NCBI RefSeq assembly: GCF_000275825.1
Contig: NZ_JH719942.1
Span: forward strand, 2,400,827 to 2,464,826
Reading direction: 5' to 3'
Origin: Saprospira grandis DSM 2844
GTDB lineage: Bacteria > Bacteroidota > Bacteroidia > Chitinophagales > Saprospiraceae
Length of the DNA stretch: 64,000 nt
How positions within the stretch are numbered: position 1 is the first letter of the stretch; every line of letters starts with the position of its first letter. Both the position numbers and the translations under genes were made by a program. Under the pieces are notes generated by a model, which did not search any database, was not told the origin of the DNA, and saw nothing but the letters and a program-made list of their open reading frames with translations. This document shows positions 45,700 to 54,219 of the stretch, piece by piece.

Positions 45700-45721
45700 A
45701 TTTGGTCCTTATACAATCAGG

Positions 45722-47419
45722 CTATAAATACTTTTTCCAGCCGGCATATTTTGCCCCCAGATAATCGAAGTCGCTAGCTTTACAAAAGCGCTTAAAGACC
45801 TTCATATCGCTACTTTTTGGTTTAGCTGAAAGCTGAAAATGTACCTCTTCGGCTCCAGCTTTTTGCCATTCTACAGAAAGGCGGCCAGGGCCTCTTTCTC
45901 TAAGCAAGAAGATCAGATTAGGCGAGCCATCCAAGGGGAAAAGCTCGATCAACAAGCGGCCTTTTTCTTCTTCCAAAATGCGGTAATTGGCCCGAATTGC
46001 CCGCTCTTCCATGGGGTTGAGCAAGAGCAAACCCTCTGCAGAAAGCAAGAGGCTAATATCGGCCAAGCGCTCTTTGAGCATCTTTTGCACATCAGCGGGC
46101 AGTTTGGGGTCCAAGCGGTTTTGCTTGGGGTCAAAACGGCCCAATTGGCCAAAATGAGCCGCCAAAAAGGCTGATTTTGCATTTTCAGTTGCCCAAGCTG
46201 CTCGCTGGGCCAAAAGTTTGGCTTCCAAAGCTTTGAGTTCGGTCTCAAAATGCGTTTGCAAATAATCTTTGGCCTTGCGGCTTTTGGCCTTTTGGGCCGC
46301 TTGCAATTGGGCAAAAGCCGCTTTTGCATCTCCCGTCAAGTGCAGGCATTTGCCTAGGGCAAAAGCGGCTTCTCGAGCATAGAGTGGCTCTTGCAAAAGG
46401 GCTTCAAAGATGGCTTTGGCTGGGGCATAATCTTCAGCTTCTAGCAAATAAAGTCCCCGCTTAAAATTCCATTCTAAGGCAGCCATGCCCCTACTCAAGG
46501 CAATCACTTTCTCCAAAGCAGCTGCGGCTTGCCCAAACTCATCTTGAGCAGCAAACAAAAGCGACTTCTGGATATAAATTTCCTCATCTTCAGGTTGTTC
46601 TTGCTCCATTTCCTGATAAATGTTCAGGGCCTTGGCATATTGGCCTTGGGCCTGCAAGCAGATGGCCAACAAGCCTTTGAGCGCATACTGTTCTTGAGCG
46701 GGCGCCATGGACAAAGCCTTTCTAAAGGCCTTTTCGGCCTGACTATATTGCTCTTCGGCCAAGAGATAATTGGCCAAACCCACCCAATAGGGTAGGGGCT
46801 GAGCCGCCGCCTGAATCAAGGCTTTATAAGTGAGACTAATCTCCTTAAAAGAAGGTGCTGCCTGCATCATCAAGGCATTGAGCTTAAGCGTAAGAGCGGC
46901 CTCATTGGCTTCTTTCTCCAACAAGCGCTCAATCAGCTCCAAAGCTTCTTCCAATTGGGCCATATTGAGCAAGGTCTTGGCCTTGAGGCGCAAGAAACTG
47001 GGCTCTTCCAAAGCCGAAGGATCCGCCTGATTCAAATACTCAAGGGCTTGCGCTACATTTTGGGCCTCAAACAATTGATAATGGGCCAAGCCTACAAGCG
47101 CCTGCCAATTTTGGGGCTCCAAAGCAAGGGCTTTATCGTATAAAATCCTTGCGGCTGCTGCCTGTCCCTGAACATCCTTATAGCTGGCCATGCGCAGCAA
47201 ATAGCTGGCTTTTTTTGGGGCCAACTCAATGGCTTTGGCCAAGGCAATTTCTGCATTTTGATACTGCTCCGCCAAAAAGAGGGCTTCGGCCAAACAATAA
47301 TAACCCAAATCTACGGCAGGTTCTGCAATAATGGCCGCTCTGGCCAATTCATTCAATTCAGTTGGTTTTCCACTTTGCCGCGCTTCGGCTAAAGCTTGCA
47401 GCAGTTCTGGCATTGACAT
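45722..47419 (-). CDS. TPR-repeat protein of unknown function
   Basis: I place the start at ATG 47419 (MSMPELLQAL), giving 565 residues. The frame stays open further upstream, but that part is MHR-17 sequence, so it is unlikely to be coding. Most of the protein is tetratricopeptide-like helices, e.g. AKAIELAPKKASYLLRMASY, YDKALALEPQNWQALVGLAHY and FRKALSMAPAQEQYALKGLL, about nine or ten repeats to residue 420. A different C-terminal domain of about 120 residues follows (LLLNPMEERAIRANYRILEE ... LIFLLRERGPG). No signal peptide, so it is cytoplasmic. Last gene of the minus-strand cluster with the two genes that follow at 47706 and 49106. Probably a scaffold. Confidence 0.72.
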   Translation of the reverse strand: MSMPELLQALAEARQSGKPTELNELARAAIIAEPAVDLGYYCLAEALFLAEQYQNAEIALAKAIELAPKKASYLLRMASYKDVQGQAAAARILYDKALALEPQNWQALVGLAHYQLFEAQNVAQALEYLNQADPSALEEPSFLRLKAKTLLNMAQLEEALELIERLLEKEANEAALTLKLNALMMQAAPSFKEISLTYKALIQAAAQPLPYWVGLANYLLAEEQYSQAEKAFRKALSMAPAQEQYALKGLLAICLQAQGQYAKALNIYQEMEQEQPEDEEIYIQKSLLFAAQDEFGQAAAALEKVIALSRGMAALEWNFKRGLYLLEAEDYAPAKAIFEALLQEPLYAREAAFALGKCLHLTGDAKAAFAQLQAAQKAKSRKAKDYLQTHFETELKALEAKLLAQRAAWATENAKSAFLAAHFGQLGRFDPKQNRLDPKLPADVQKMLKERLADISLLLSAEGLLLLNPMEERAIRANYRILEEEKGRLLIELFPLDGSPNLIFLLRERGPGRLSVEWQKAGAEEVHFQLSAKPKSSDMKVFKRFCKASDFDYLGAKYAGWKKYL

Positions 47420-47448
47420 ATCTCCGTTTTCTTCTGTTGATAATTTAT

Positions 47449-47663
47449 TTTTTGGGGCGTTACTCCTTTCAGTCGTCGAACTGCGGACTAAAGTCCTTGT
47501 TGTCGCGGCGGCCTGCGGCCTTGCGGCGCTACGTTTACTCCCTTTGGTCGTCGAACTGGCGCCCCTATAGGGGCTGGTTGTCACAGCTCGCTGTTCGCTC
47601 GGCCCTGCAGCGCTAAAGCGCTTTGGTCTGGCCCTGCGGGCCACTGCTGCACATCGCTAGGCC
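47449..47663 (+). repeat. MHR-17, type A with extra modules
   Basis: GGGGC opens after a T-run, then GTTACTCC...GTCGTCGAACTGC, GCGGCctgCGGCC, GCGCTACGTTTACTCC and GGTCGTCGAACTGG before the core GCTCGCTGTTCGCTCGG; TGCACATCGCTAGGCC closes. The outer helix is weaker here (GGC/GCC only). It lies between two genes of the minus-strand cluster. Confidence 0.85.
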
Positions 47664-47705
47664 GATAGGCTGGGGAAAGCCCCAGCCTAAAGGCGAAGCA
47701 ATAGG

Positions 47706-49079
47706 CTAGTTATTCCATGGCAGGTATTGCTCAAACTTCTGGATCATGGGCGCGACATCCTTGCCAGGCTCGATCTTAAAGTCGCCTTTGGGGCCATGCG
47801 TAAAGCTGAGGCTTTGCATAGAGAAGCTCGTTTCATAGCCAGGCACCTGCAATTGGAGCAGCTCGTATTTGCCCAACTTATGCGTAAAGAAAGCATCAAT
47901 GGGGTCGAGATAACCAAAAGACCAAGAGGCGGCGCCATTCCATAGACTGACGATATAGCCTGGAATCTCTACTTTGAGTAGCATATCGTGCTGGCTCGTT
48001 ACGGTGGTGGGATAAAGTTTTCCTACAAGGCTCTTATTCTTTAGGCCCAAAGTTACTTTAGCATCTGCTTGGCAGTCGAGCTGTCCACTTACATTTGCTT
48101 TGGCCTGGCCCTCTACTTTTTTCTTAATTACCGGAATGGTAAAGCCACAATCTAGTTCTAGATCGCCTTGGGCCCAGGCAGAGCTGCTCAGCTGGCTATT
48201 GATTTCTACCTCAGAGCCAGTAAAACGGCCCGAAAGGGTACCCGATAGGCGAATATCCATAGACATGCCCATAGACAGACGGCCCCATTTTTGGCGGGCT
48301 GGTGTATGCTGCAGATGCAAAAACTCCTTGCTAATTCCCTGATTGAGGAAGCTATTGATAAATTGGTCTAAAAGGGCTTTGGCGGCTAATTCGGCTAGGC
48401 GTTTCAGCTCGGCCTTTCCTCTTTCCAAAAACTCATCGAGGCTGCTTACGCCATCAAAAATATCGGAGGCTTCTTTGACCAAATCGCTTAGGCCAGCCTT
48501 TTCAATTTCTTCTTTAAATACATCGGCTCCAACGCCTAAGATTTCTCCTAGGTCAGTTTTTCCATCTTCCAAAACAGCTTTGGCCGCCTCGGCGATGCTC
48601 TTAATCTTATCATTGCCCGAATGTTCGCCAATTGCGTCTAGGCCTTCAGCGATAAGCTCATCTTTATCAATTTTGCCATCTTCTAAGATGTTGCCGGCTC
48701 GTTCAGAGAGCTCGTCGAGCAGTTCGTTATCGGTATTATTGGCTACTGTTTCTAGGCCTTCGCGGACCAACTCTTCGGTATCAATTTTACCATCGGCAGT
48801 AACTTGGCTAACGGATTCGGCGACTTGACGGACCTTTTCGTTGCCACTATTCTTAGCGATTTCGCTACCAATTTGGAGCAGGTCGGTGATATCGACGCCT
48901 TCTCGCTCAATTTTATCGGCCTTTTCTAGGATAAGATCTAGGCGGCCCAATAGGTCGGCAGCTTTCTTTTTTGATTGTGGTTGTTCTGTTTGCGCTTTGC
49001 GCTGGCCCAATTCATTCTGGACCGATTCTAGGACCTTGCGGCCTTCTTGGACTTTAGACAAAAAATCTCCGAAACCCAT
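47706..49079 (-). CDS. Unrecognised protein with four 38-residue helical repeats
   Basis: The 457-residue protein has no signal peptide. After an N-terminal segment (about 1-55), four repeats follow with a period of about 38 residues, the last three starting near 96, 134 and 172. Each begins DGKID..EL and continues with two amphipathic helices. The DGKIDxxEL pattern recalls EF-hand-like calcium loops, but the full DxDxDG spacing is missing. Residues about 260-457 form a beta-rich domain (MGMSMDIRLSGTLSGRFTG, QAKANVSGQLDCQADAKVTL), repetitive in Ser/Gly. I do not recognise the family. 26 bases separate it from the upstream coiled-coil gene. Confidence 0.6.
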   Translation of the reverse strand: MGFGDFLSKVQEGRKVLESVQNELGQRKAQTEQPQSKKKAADLLGRLDLILEKADKIEREGVDITDLLQIGSEIAKNSGNEKVRQVAESVSQVTADGKIDTEELVREGLETVANNTDNELLDELSERAGNILEDGKIDKDELIAEGLDAIGEHSGNDKIKSIAEAAKAVLEDGKTDLGEILGVGADVFKEEIEKAGLSDLVKEASDIFDGVSSLDEFLERGKAELKRLAELAAKALLDQFINSFLNQGISKEFLHLQHTPARQKWGRLSMGMSMDIRLSGTLSGRFTGSEVEINSQLSSSAWAQGDLELDCGFTIPVIKKKVEGQAKANVSGQLDCQADAKVTLGLKNKSLVGKLYPTTVTSQHDMLLKVEIPGYIVSLWNGAASWSFGYLDPIDAFFTHKLGKYELLQLQVPGYETSFSMQSLSFTHGPKGDFKIEPGKDVAPMIQKFEQYLPWNN

Positions 49080-49105
49080 AATTTTTTAGTTTTAAAAGGA
49101 GTGAA

Positions 49106-50182
49106 TTAAAAGAGGAAGCTAAGAAAATCGGCACCAGAGGGCAGGGGTTCTGGTTCAGGTTTTTCCTCTAGGGCTTTTTCTACTGCTTTTAGCTCGGCTT
49201 CCTTAGCGGCGATAACTGCCTCTAGTTCTTCTAGGCGGGCAGAGAAGTCGGCTTCGGCAGCTTGGGCTTCGGCTTGGCTAGGCGCCTGAGCTTTCACTTT
49301 TTCCTTTAGGGTTTGGGCTTGGGCCAATAATTTGCTCCGAATATTTTCGGCTTTTTGGGCTAGGCTGGCTTTTTCTTCTGCTGTTGCTTGTTCATAAGCT
49401 TTAAGAAAAGCCTGAATATTATCTTCTAGGCGCTGGATGGTGTCTAGGTCCTTATCAGTGGCTTTATTGGCTTTGAGATGGCCCAATACCGTTTTCTTGG
49501 TTTCTTCGGTAAGGCGTTCAATTTTTTGGGCCAAGATAGCGAGTTCATTATCGCTTTGGTTCGCATTAACTTTATTGGCGGCGGCTAAAATTTCCTGCAA
49601 CTTGGGCAACAGACTTTTTGCATTGGGGTTGCTGTCTTGAGCCAATTCTTTTTGGGCCGCTTGCATGGCGGCAATTTGTTCTGCGTTTATTGTTCCGGCT
49701 TTGACTGCGGGCAACCACTCTCCTTTGATACTGGCTAAATGCTCTTGCCAGGGGGCGAGCTGGCTGCTTTCTTCTGCACTGGCGCTTTCTGCTTCTTCGG
49801 GGGCACTAAACTCTAGGGTAATGCCTAGTTTGGCAAAGGCCTCGGCCATTTTGCTTTGAATTAGCTCGCTACTCATGCCCCCTTTTTTGATATCTACTTT
49901 GGCCAAAAAGCCATCGGCAGAGGGTGCTAGGCTAAAGCTAGCGGCGGCAGTTTTTTTGATGGGGTGGAAGCCTTCTTTTTTGAGGTTCTTGAAGGCGGCA
50001 ACCATTTCGGGCAGCTTCTTATAAGGGACCGCTAGGGTCGTTTTTTTGCCGGCTAGGCGGTAGTCTTGTAGAAAAATAACCGCGCTGGCTTTTTTCCAAA
50101 GGGGCATTTTCTTAAAGAGCTTTTCGTAGTCTGCTTTCTTTAAAGAAGGCAGTAGCTCTAGGCTTAAGGTATTTTCGGCCAT
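49106..50182 (-). CDS. Unrecognised protein, N-terminal domain plus long coiled coil
   Basis: The 358-residue cytoplasmic protein starts with a mixed domain of about 125 residues (LPSLKKADYEKLFKKMPLW, then AVPYKKLPEMVAAFKNLKKE). A helical, Ala/Glu/Gln/Lys-rich part follows, with a predicted coiled coil in about 230-345 (LEELEAVIAAKEAELKAVEK), and ends with a short hydrophobic tail SGADFLSFLF. No family is recognised. First gene of the three-gene minus-strand group; its ATG at 50182 follows an AT-rich stretch. The conserved-looking hydrophobic tail could dock onto a partner. Confidence 0.58.
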   Translation of the reverse strand: MAENTLSLELLPSLKKADYEKLFKKMPLWKKASAVIFLQDYRLAGKKTTLAVPYKKLPEMVAAFKNLKKEGFHPIKKTAAASFSLAPSADGFLAKVDIKKGGMSSELIQSKMAEAFAKLGITLEFSAPEEAESASAEESSQLAPWQEHLASIKGEWLPAVKAGTINAEQIAAMQAAQKELAQDSNPNAKSLLPKLQEILAAANKVNANQSDNELAILAQKIERLTEETKKTVLGHLKANKATDKDLDTIQRLEDNIQAFLKAYEQATAEEKASLAQKAENIRSKLLAQAQTLKEKVKAQAPSQAEAQAAEADFSARLEELEAVIAAKEAELKAVEKALEEKPEPEPLPSGADFLSFLF

Positions 50183-50347
50183 AATATAATATCTTGATTA
50201 GGTAGTAAATGTATGTTGAGGAGCTTATCCCCAACTGCTTGGCAGCCTTTAATTTAGTCTTTTTTGCTGGGAAGAGGAAGCCTTTTTTTAGAATGCTTTT
50301 AAAAAGCAGCTGGCCTTGGTCCATTTTTGCGGTTTTGCAGGCCCGCA

Positions 50348-50520
50348 GGCCTAGCGATGTGCAGCAGTGGCCGTTAGGCCAGACCTAGGCAGCTTTGCTG
50401 CCGCAGGGCCGAGCGAAGAGCGAGCTGTGACAACCAGCCCCTATAGGGGCGCCAGTTCGACGACCAAAGGGAGTAAACGTAGCGCCGCAAGGCGAAGCCG
50501 CAGCGGAGGCCCCAAAAAAA
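50348..50520 (-). repeat. MHR-18, type A with inserted module
   Basis: On the minus strand it begins directly after the T-run of the OmpA-gene terminator: GGGGCCTCCGCTGCG..., GGCGCTACGTTTACTCC, GGTCGTCGAACTGGCGCC, core GCTCGCTCTTCGCTCGG, arm 2 GGCAGCaaaGCTGCC, GCACATCGCTAGGCC. The tail GGGCCTGCAAAACCG...GGACCAA extends to 50318. 50183-50317 holds nothing else I can name. Confidence 0.9.
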
Positions 50521-50548
50521 AAGCAGTCTCTTCAGAAAGAAACTGCTT
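50521..50548 (-). terminator. Terminator of the OmpA-like gene
   Basis: On the minus strand AAGCAGTTTC...GAGACTGCTT, then nine T running straight into MHR-18. It is nearly the same sequence as the prfB terminator (52864-52894). Confidence 0.8.
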
Positions 50549-50553
50549 AAATA

Positions 50554-51612
50554 TTATTGGATAATTTTGAGTTCTACCCTTCTGTTGAGTTGTTGTTCTA
50601 GGGCAGTTTGGGCGCGGGGGTGGATCATTTCCCAGTTGCCATAGCCTCTATATTTTAGTCGTTCGGCGGCGATGCCTTTTTGGATAAGGTAGTCATAAAC
50701 GGCCTTGGCGCGGGCTTGAGAGAGCTGATAGGAGCGAGATTGGGGCGGAACGGGGGCTCGATTGGGTTTATTGATATGGCCGCCGAGCTCAAATTTGAGT
50801 TTTGCATTATAGCGGATAAAATCGGCAATTTCGTTTAGGGTTTTTTCTGAGTTGGACAAAAGCTCGGCTGTGCCGGCCTGAAAATAGAGGTCAGAAAGCT
50901 GTATCTTACCGCCCAAAAGGGCTGGTTCTAGCTGAATATCGAGATAAATAGAGTCTGTTTCGGGCGTTTTGATCAGGCGATTGGCAAAGAAATAATTTTT
51001 GGCATAAGCCCGAAGCTCTAGTTGTCTGAAGCCGCCTAGTAGTTGTTCAAAATGGCCTTCAGCATCTGTAAAAAGGGTATCTTGGCGGCCCATACGGACG
51101 ATCAGGATCTGGGCATTGGCCAAGGGGGCATTGGTTTTAGAGTCGGTTAATCGGCCCTTAATTTTGCATTTGTCATGAAATCGGCTAGGGTCGTAGGGGC
51201 CCAAGGCATAAACAGACACACGGCGGTTTTTGGCCCGGCCCTCCTCGGTGTCATTATTGGCAATTGGGCTAAACTCGCCATAGGTCCGAACATCAATAAA
51301 ACTGCTGTCAAGGCCCTGCAAAAGCAGTTCTTGGGCCACCGAATTTGCCCGATTTTTGGCCAGCTCATTATTGTGCAAACTACTGCCAATAGAGTCCGTA
51401 TGCGCCTGAATGATGATTTTTTCTAGCTCTTCCTCGGCCAGTTTCTCTACCAAAGCCTTTAACTCGGCCTTATCTTGGGCATCTAGCTCAAAAGAGCCCG
51501 ACTCAAAAAATAGCTCATTGGTAGAAAGAAAGCGGTAGCGCTTTCGGTCAATTTGGCCAAACAGCAACTGGGGCAAAAGCAGTAGGGATAGAGTATAGAG
51601 AAAAAAACGCAT
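50554..51612 (-). CDS. OmpA-family envelope protein with two OmpA domains
   Basis: The 352-residue product has a signal peptide (MRFFLYTLSLLLLPQLLFG). An OmpA/MotB peptidoglycan-binding domain (about 28-135) shows IIIQAHTDSIGSSLHNNELA and ENRR-like AKNRRVSVYAL. A carboxypeptidase-regulatory-like beta-sandwich (KIKGRLTDSKTNAPLANAQI, about 148-235) follows. A second OmpA domain (about 240-352) has FELGGHINKPN, YGNWEMIHP and LNRRVELKI. Usual OmpA proteins have one such domain. It should link the outer membrane or a partner to peptidoglycan. A -7 box lies 52 bases upstream. Confidence 0.82.
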   Translation of the reverse strand: MRFFLYTLSLLLLPQLLFGQIDRKRYRFLSTNELFFESGSFELDAQDKAELKALVEKLAEEELEKIIIQAHTDSIGSSLHNNELAKNRANSVAQELLLQGLDSSFIDVRTYGEFSPIANNDTEEGRAKNRRVSVYALGPYDPSRFHDKCKIKGRLTDSKTNAPLANAQILIVRMGRQDTLFTDAEGHFEQLLGGFRQLELRAYAKNYFFANRLIKTPETDSIYLDIQLEPALLGGKIQLSDLYFQAGTAELLSNSEKTLNEIADFIRYNAKLKFELGGHINKPNRAPVPPQSRSYQLSQARAKAVYDYLIQKGIAAERLKYRGYGNWEMIHPRAQTALEQQLNRRVELKIIQ

Positions 51613-51663
51613 CTATAAATTCAAGTTTAGAGCTTAACTTTCTAGGGGATCAGAAAACTGTCA

Positions 51664-51671
51664 CAAATATA
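51664..51671 (-). promoter_or_regulatory. -7 box for the OmpA-like gene
   Basis: TATATTTG on the minus strand, about 50 bases before the ATG at 51612. No TTG at the expected distance. Confidence 0.45.
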
Positions 51672-51771
51672 ACCTTTTTGCCCCCTTCCTTCTTCCTATT
51701 TGGCCAAAGAAAAAGCAGCATTCTTCAAAAGTTTTTATCTTGGGCCTTTCCTTTCATTAAAAACAAATTCT

Positions 51772-52855
51772 ATGACTAGCGACCAATTGGATCAGCTGCA
51801 AACTCGTTTGAGTCTTCTTAGGGGGTATCTTTGACGTCCCCAAACGGAAAATGCAGCTAACAGAAGAAAAAAAACATACTTACGACCCCAATTTTTGGAC
51901 AGATGCCGAGCGGGCGCAACAAATCCTAAAAAAAATAGCGGGCCTACAACATTGGGTCAAACGCTATGAAGCTACCGCCGAATATCTAGAAGATTTGCAG
52001 GTCCTTTTTGATTTCTATCAGCTAGAGGAGGTCTCGGAGGAGGAGGTCGAGGAGCAATACCAAAAAGCTTTAACGGCAATTGACGACTTAGAGTTTCGAG
52101 CCACCCTCAATGAAGCCGAAGATGAGCTCTCTTGTATCCTCAAGATTCAAGCAGGCGCAGGCGGAACAGAAAGTTGCGATTGGGCCAGTATGCTCCTTCG
52201 TATGTACCAGATGTGGGCCGAAAAAGAAGGCTTTAAACATAGCGAATTGCACCGTGTAGATGGCGATGTGGCTGGGGTCAAATCGGTCAGTATCGAAATT
52301 GACGGCGCCTTTGTCTATGGCCTCCTCAAATACGAAAATGGGGTGCACCGACTGGTCCGTCCCAGCCCTTTCAACGCCCAAGGCAAACGCCAAACTTCTT
52401 TTGCCTCGGTTTTTGTCTACCCCCTAGTCGATGATAGTATCGAGATTGAGGTGAATCCCGCCGATATCGAATGGGATACTTTTCGCGCTAGCGGAGCCGG
52501 TGGACAACATGTCAATAAAACAGAGTCCGCCGTGCGCCTGCGCCACCTGCCCTCGGGCATTGTGGTGGAGTGCCAAGAAGAACGCTCGCAACATATGAAC
52601 CGAGAAAAATCCCTCAAAATGTTGCGCTCCGAACTCTATCAATTAGAGATCCAACGCCGCCAAGCCGAAAAAGACGCCCTAGAGGCCAACAAAAAGAAAA
52701 TTGAATGGGGCTCGCAAATTCGCTCTTATGTCCTCGACGACCGCCGAATTAAAGACCATCGCTCCAATTACCAAAGCCATGATACCAAAAAAGTACTCGA
52801 TGGCGATCTAAACGATTTTCTGAAGGCTAGCCTGATGGCCCTCAAGGATGTCTAA
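51772..52855 (+). CDS. prfB: Peptide chain release factor 2, made by programmed +1 frameshift
   Basis: Releases peptides at UGA and UAA. Translation starts at ATG 51772 and runs 20 codons to an in-frame TGA at 51832. The site reads AGGGGG-TAT-CTT-TGA-C, the classic prfB frameshift signal (internal SD-like AGGGGG, slippery CTT, stop). Shifting +1 at the TGA joins the frame that continues from GAC (51833) to 52855, for 360 residues in all. The body has the stop-codon recognition SPF motif ([11 protein letters not shown]) and the catalytic GGQ in [15 protein letters not shown] near 243. RF2 thus controls its own level. Confidence 0.95.
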
Positions 52856-52863
52856 ATGTAAGA

Positions 52864-52894
52864 AGCAGTTTCTTTTATAGAGACTGCTTTTTTT
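52864..52894 (+). terminator. Terminator of prfB
   Basis: AGCAGTTTCT-tttat-AGAGACTGCT followed by seven T, which are immediately followed by the GGGGC of MHR-19. Confidence 0.85.
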
Positions 52895-53021
52895 GGGGCT
52901 GCCCCAGCCTGCGGCTGGGTCGGGCTGTGTCAGGGCTCGCAGGTCTGCTCGGCCCTTCGCAAAAAATGCGCAGCATTTTTGCTCGGTCTGGCCTTCGGCC
53001 CCCCTTATCCATCCCTCAGCC
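52888..53021 (+). repeat. MHR-19, type B
   Basis: GGGGCTGCCCC, arm 1 CCAGCCtgcGGCTGG, GTCGGGCTGTGTC, core GGGCTCGCAGGTCTGC, arm 2 (GCAAAAAATGC...GCATTTTTGC), arm 3 GGCCttcGGCC, TTATCCATCCCTCAGCC. The tail CTGCAAAACCG...GGACCAAAA continues to 53067. The rest of the gap before the reductase gene is AT-rich with nothing named. Confidence 0.9.
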
Positions 53022-53199
53022 TTCGGCCCTCCGGGCCTGCAAAACCGCAAAAATAATTGGACCAAAACAAACAATGCCCAGCCCTTGCTGTTCTAGCTAA
53101 GAATGAATCTAAATAGCAGCGAAAGCAGTGCTCAAATTCCTTTTAGAACTCTATTTTTTTTGCGAGCTTTGTGGCTGAATTAAGAAGAATTATACCTCT

Positions 53200-54219
53200 A
53201 TGTCTGAAAATAAAGTAATAGAAACCGATATCCTAATTATCGGTGCTGGACCAACGGGCCTATTTACCGTTTTTGAGGCGGGCTTGCTCAAGCTTCGCTG
53301 CCACCTGATTGACTACCTTCCTCAGCCCGGTGGCCAACTCACCGAAATTTATCCCAAAAAGCCCATTTATGATATTCCAGGCTTTCCCGATGTGCTCGCT
53401 GGCGATCTGATCGATAACCTAATGAAGCAAATCGAGCCCTTTAATCCCGGCTTCACCCTAGGCGAAAGAGCAGAACAAATTGAACGCCTAGAAGATGGCC
53501 GCTTCAAACTTACTAGCCATAAAGGGACCGTGCATATTGCGCCCGTGATTGCCATTGCTGGCGGCTTGGGTTGCTTTGCCCCCCGCAAACCCCCAATTTC
53601 TAATATTGCCGACTTTGAGGACCGTGGAATAGAGTACATCATCCGCGAGCCCGAGTTTTATCGCAATAAAAAAGTAGTGATTGCCGGTGGGGGAGATTCT
53701 GCCCTAGACTGGACCATCTACCTGGCTGATGTAGCCAAAGAATTGACTTTGGTCCACCGCCGTAAAGGCTTTAGAGGCGCACTAGACTCTGTAGAAAAGG
53801 TAGAGCAATTGGCCGAAGCTGGCCGCATCAAACTGCTCACAGAATCTCAGATTATTGGCCTAAAAGGAGAGGAGCAACTGCAAGCTGTAGAGATTAAGCA
53901 AAAAGGAGCCGATAATTATTGGTTGGAGACCGAGCATTTTGTGCCGCTCTTTGGCCTTTCGCCCAAATTGGGCCCAATTGGCGAATGGGGCCTAAATATT
54001 AACCGCTCGGCAGTAGAGGTAGATACCTTTGACTATAGCACCAATGTTCCCGGCATTTTTGCTATTGGCGATATCAATACCTATCCCGGTAAACTCAAGC
54101 TGATCCTCTGCGGATTTCATGAGGCTACCCTCATGGTCCAATCGGCCTTCAAAATTATTCATCCCGAAAAGAAGGTCCAATTTAAATATACTACTGTAAA
54201 CGGCGTAAACGGATTCTAA
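53200..54219 (+). CDS. Ferredoxin-NADP reductase (thioredoxin reductase-like, YumC type)
   Basis: The 339-residue FAD enzyme has the FAD-binding IIGAGPTGLFTVFEAGL near residue 13, the NADPH-binding VVIAGGGDSALDW near 163, and PGIFAIGDI near 281. It looks like thioredoxin reductase, but no CxxC redox pair is present between the NADPH blocks. That is the mark of type 2 ferredoxin-NADP reductases, which move electrons between NADPH and ferredoxin or flavodoxin. The stop overlaps the ATG of hscB by one base (TAATG), suggesting a role in iron-sulfur cluster assembly. Confidence 0.88.
   Translation: MSENKVIETDILIIGAGPTGLFTVFEAGLLKLRCHLIDYLPQPGGQLTEIYPKKPIYDIPGFPDVLAGDLIDNLMKQIEPFNPGFTLGERAEQIERLEDGRFKLTSHKGTVHIAPVIAIAGGLGCFAPRKPPISNIADFEDRGIEYIIREPEFYRNKKVVIAGGGDSALDWTIYLADVAKELTLVHRRKGFRGALDSVEKVEQLAEAGRIKLLTESQIIGLKGEEQLQAVEIKQKGADNYWLETEHFVPLFGLSPKLGPIGEWGLNINRSAVEVDTFDYSTNVPGIFAIGDINTYPGKLKLILCGFHEATLMVQSAFKIIHPEKKVQFKYTTVNGVNGF

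Noticed and set aside
47420..47644. N-terminal extension of the TPR protein
   Set aside because: The extra 75 codons are MHR-17 sequence (SSTTKGSKRSAA-type text seen at other copies too); ATG 47419 is a good start.
48343..49089. Ser-rich plus-strand frames opposite the helical-repeat gene
   Set aside because: Antisense shadows of the 47706-49079 gene; Ser-rich text arises from antisense of Glu/Leu/Asp codons.
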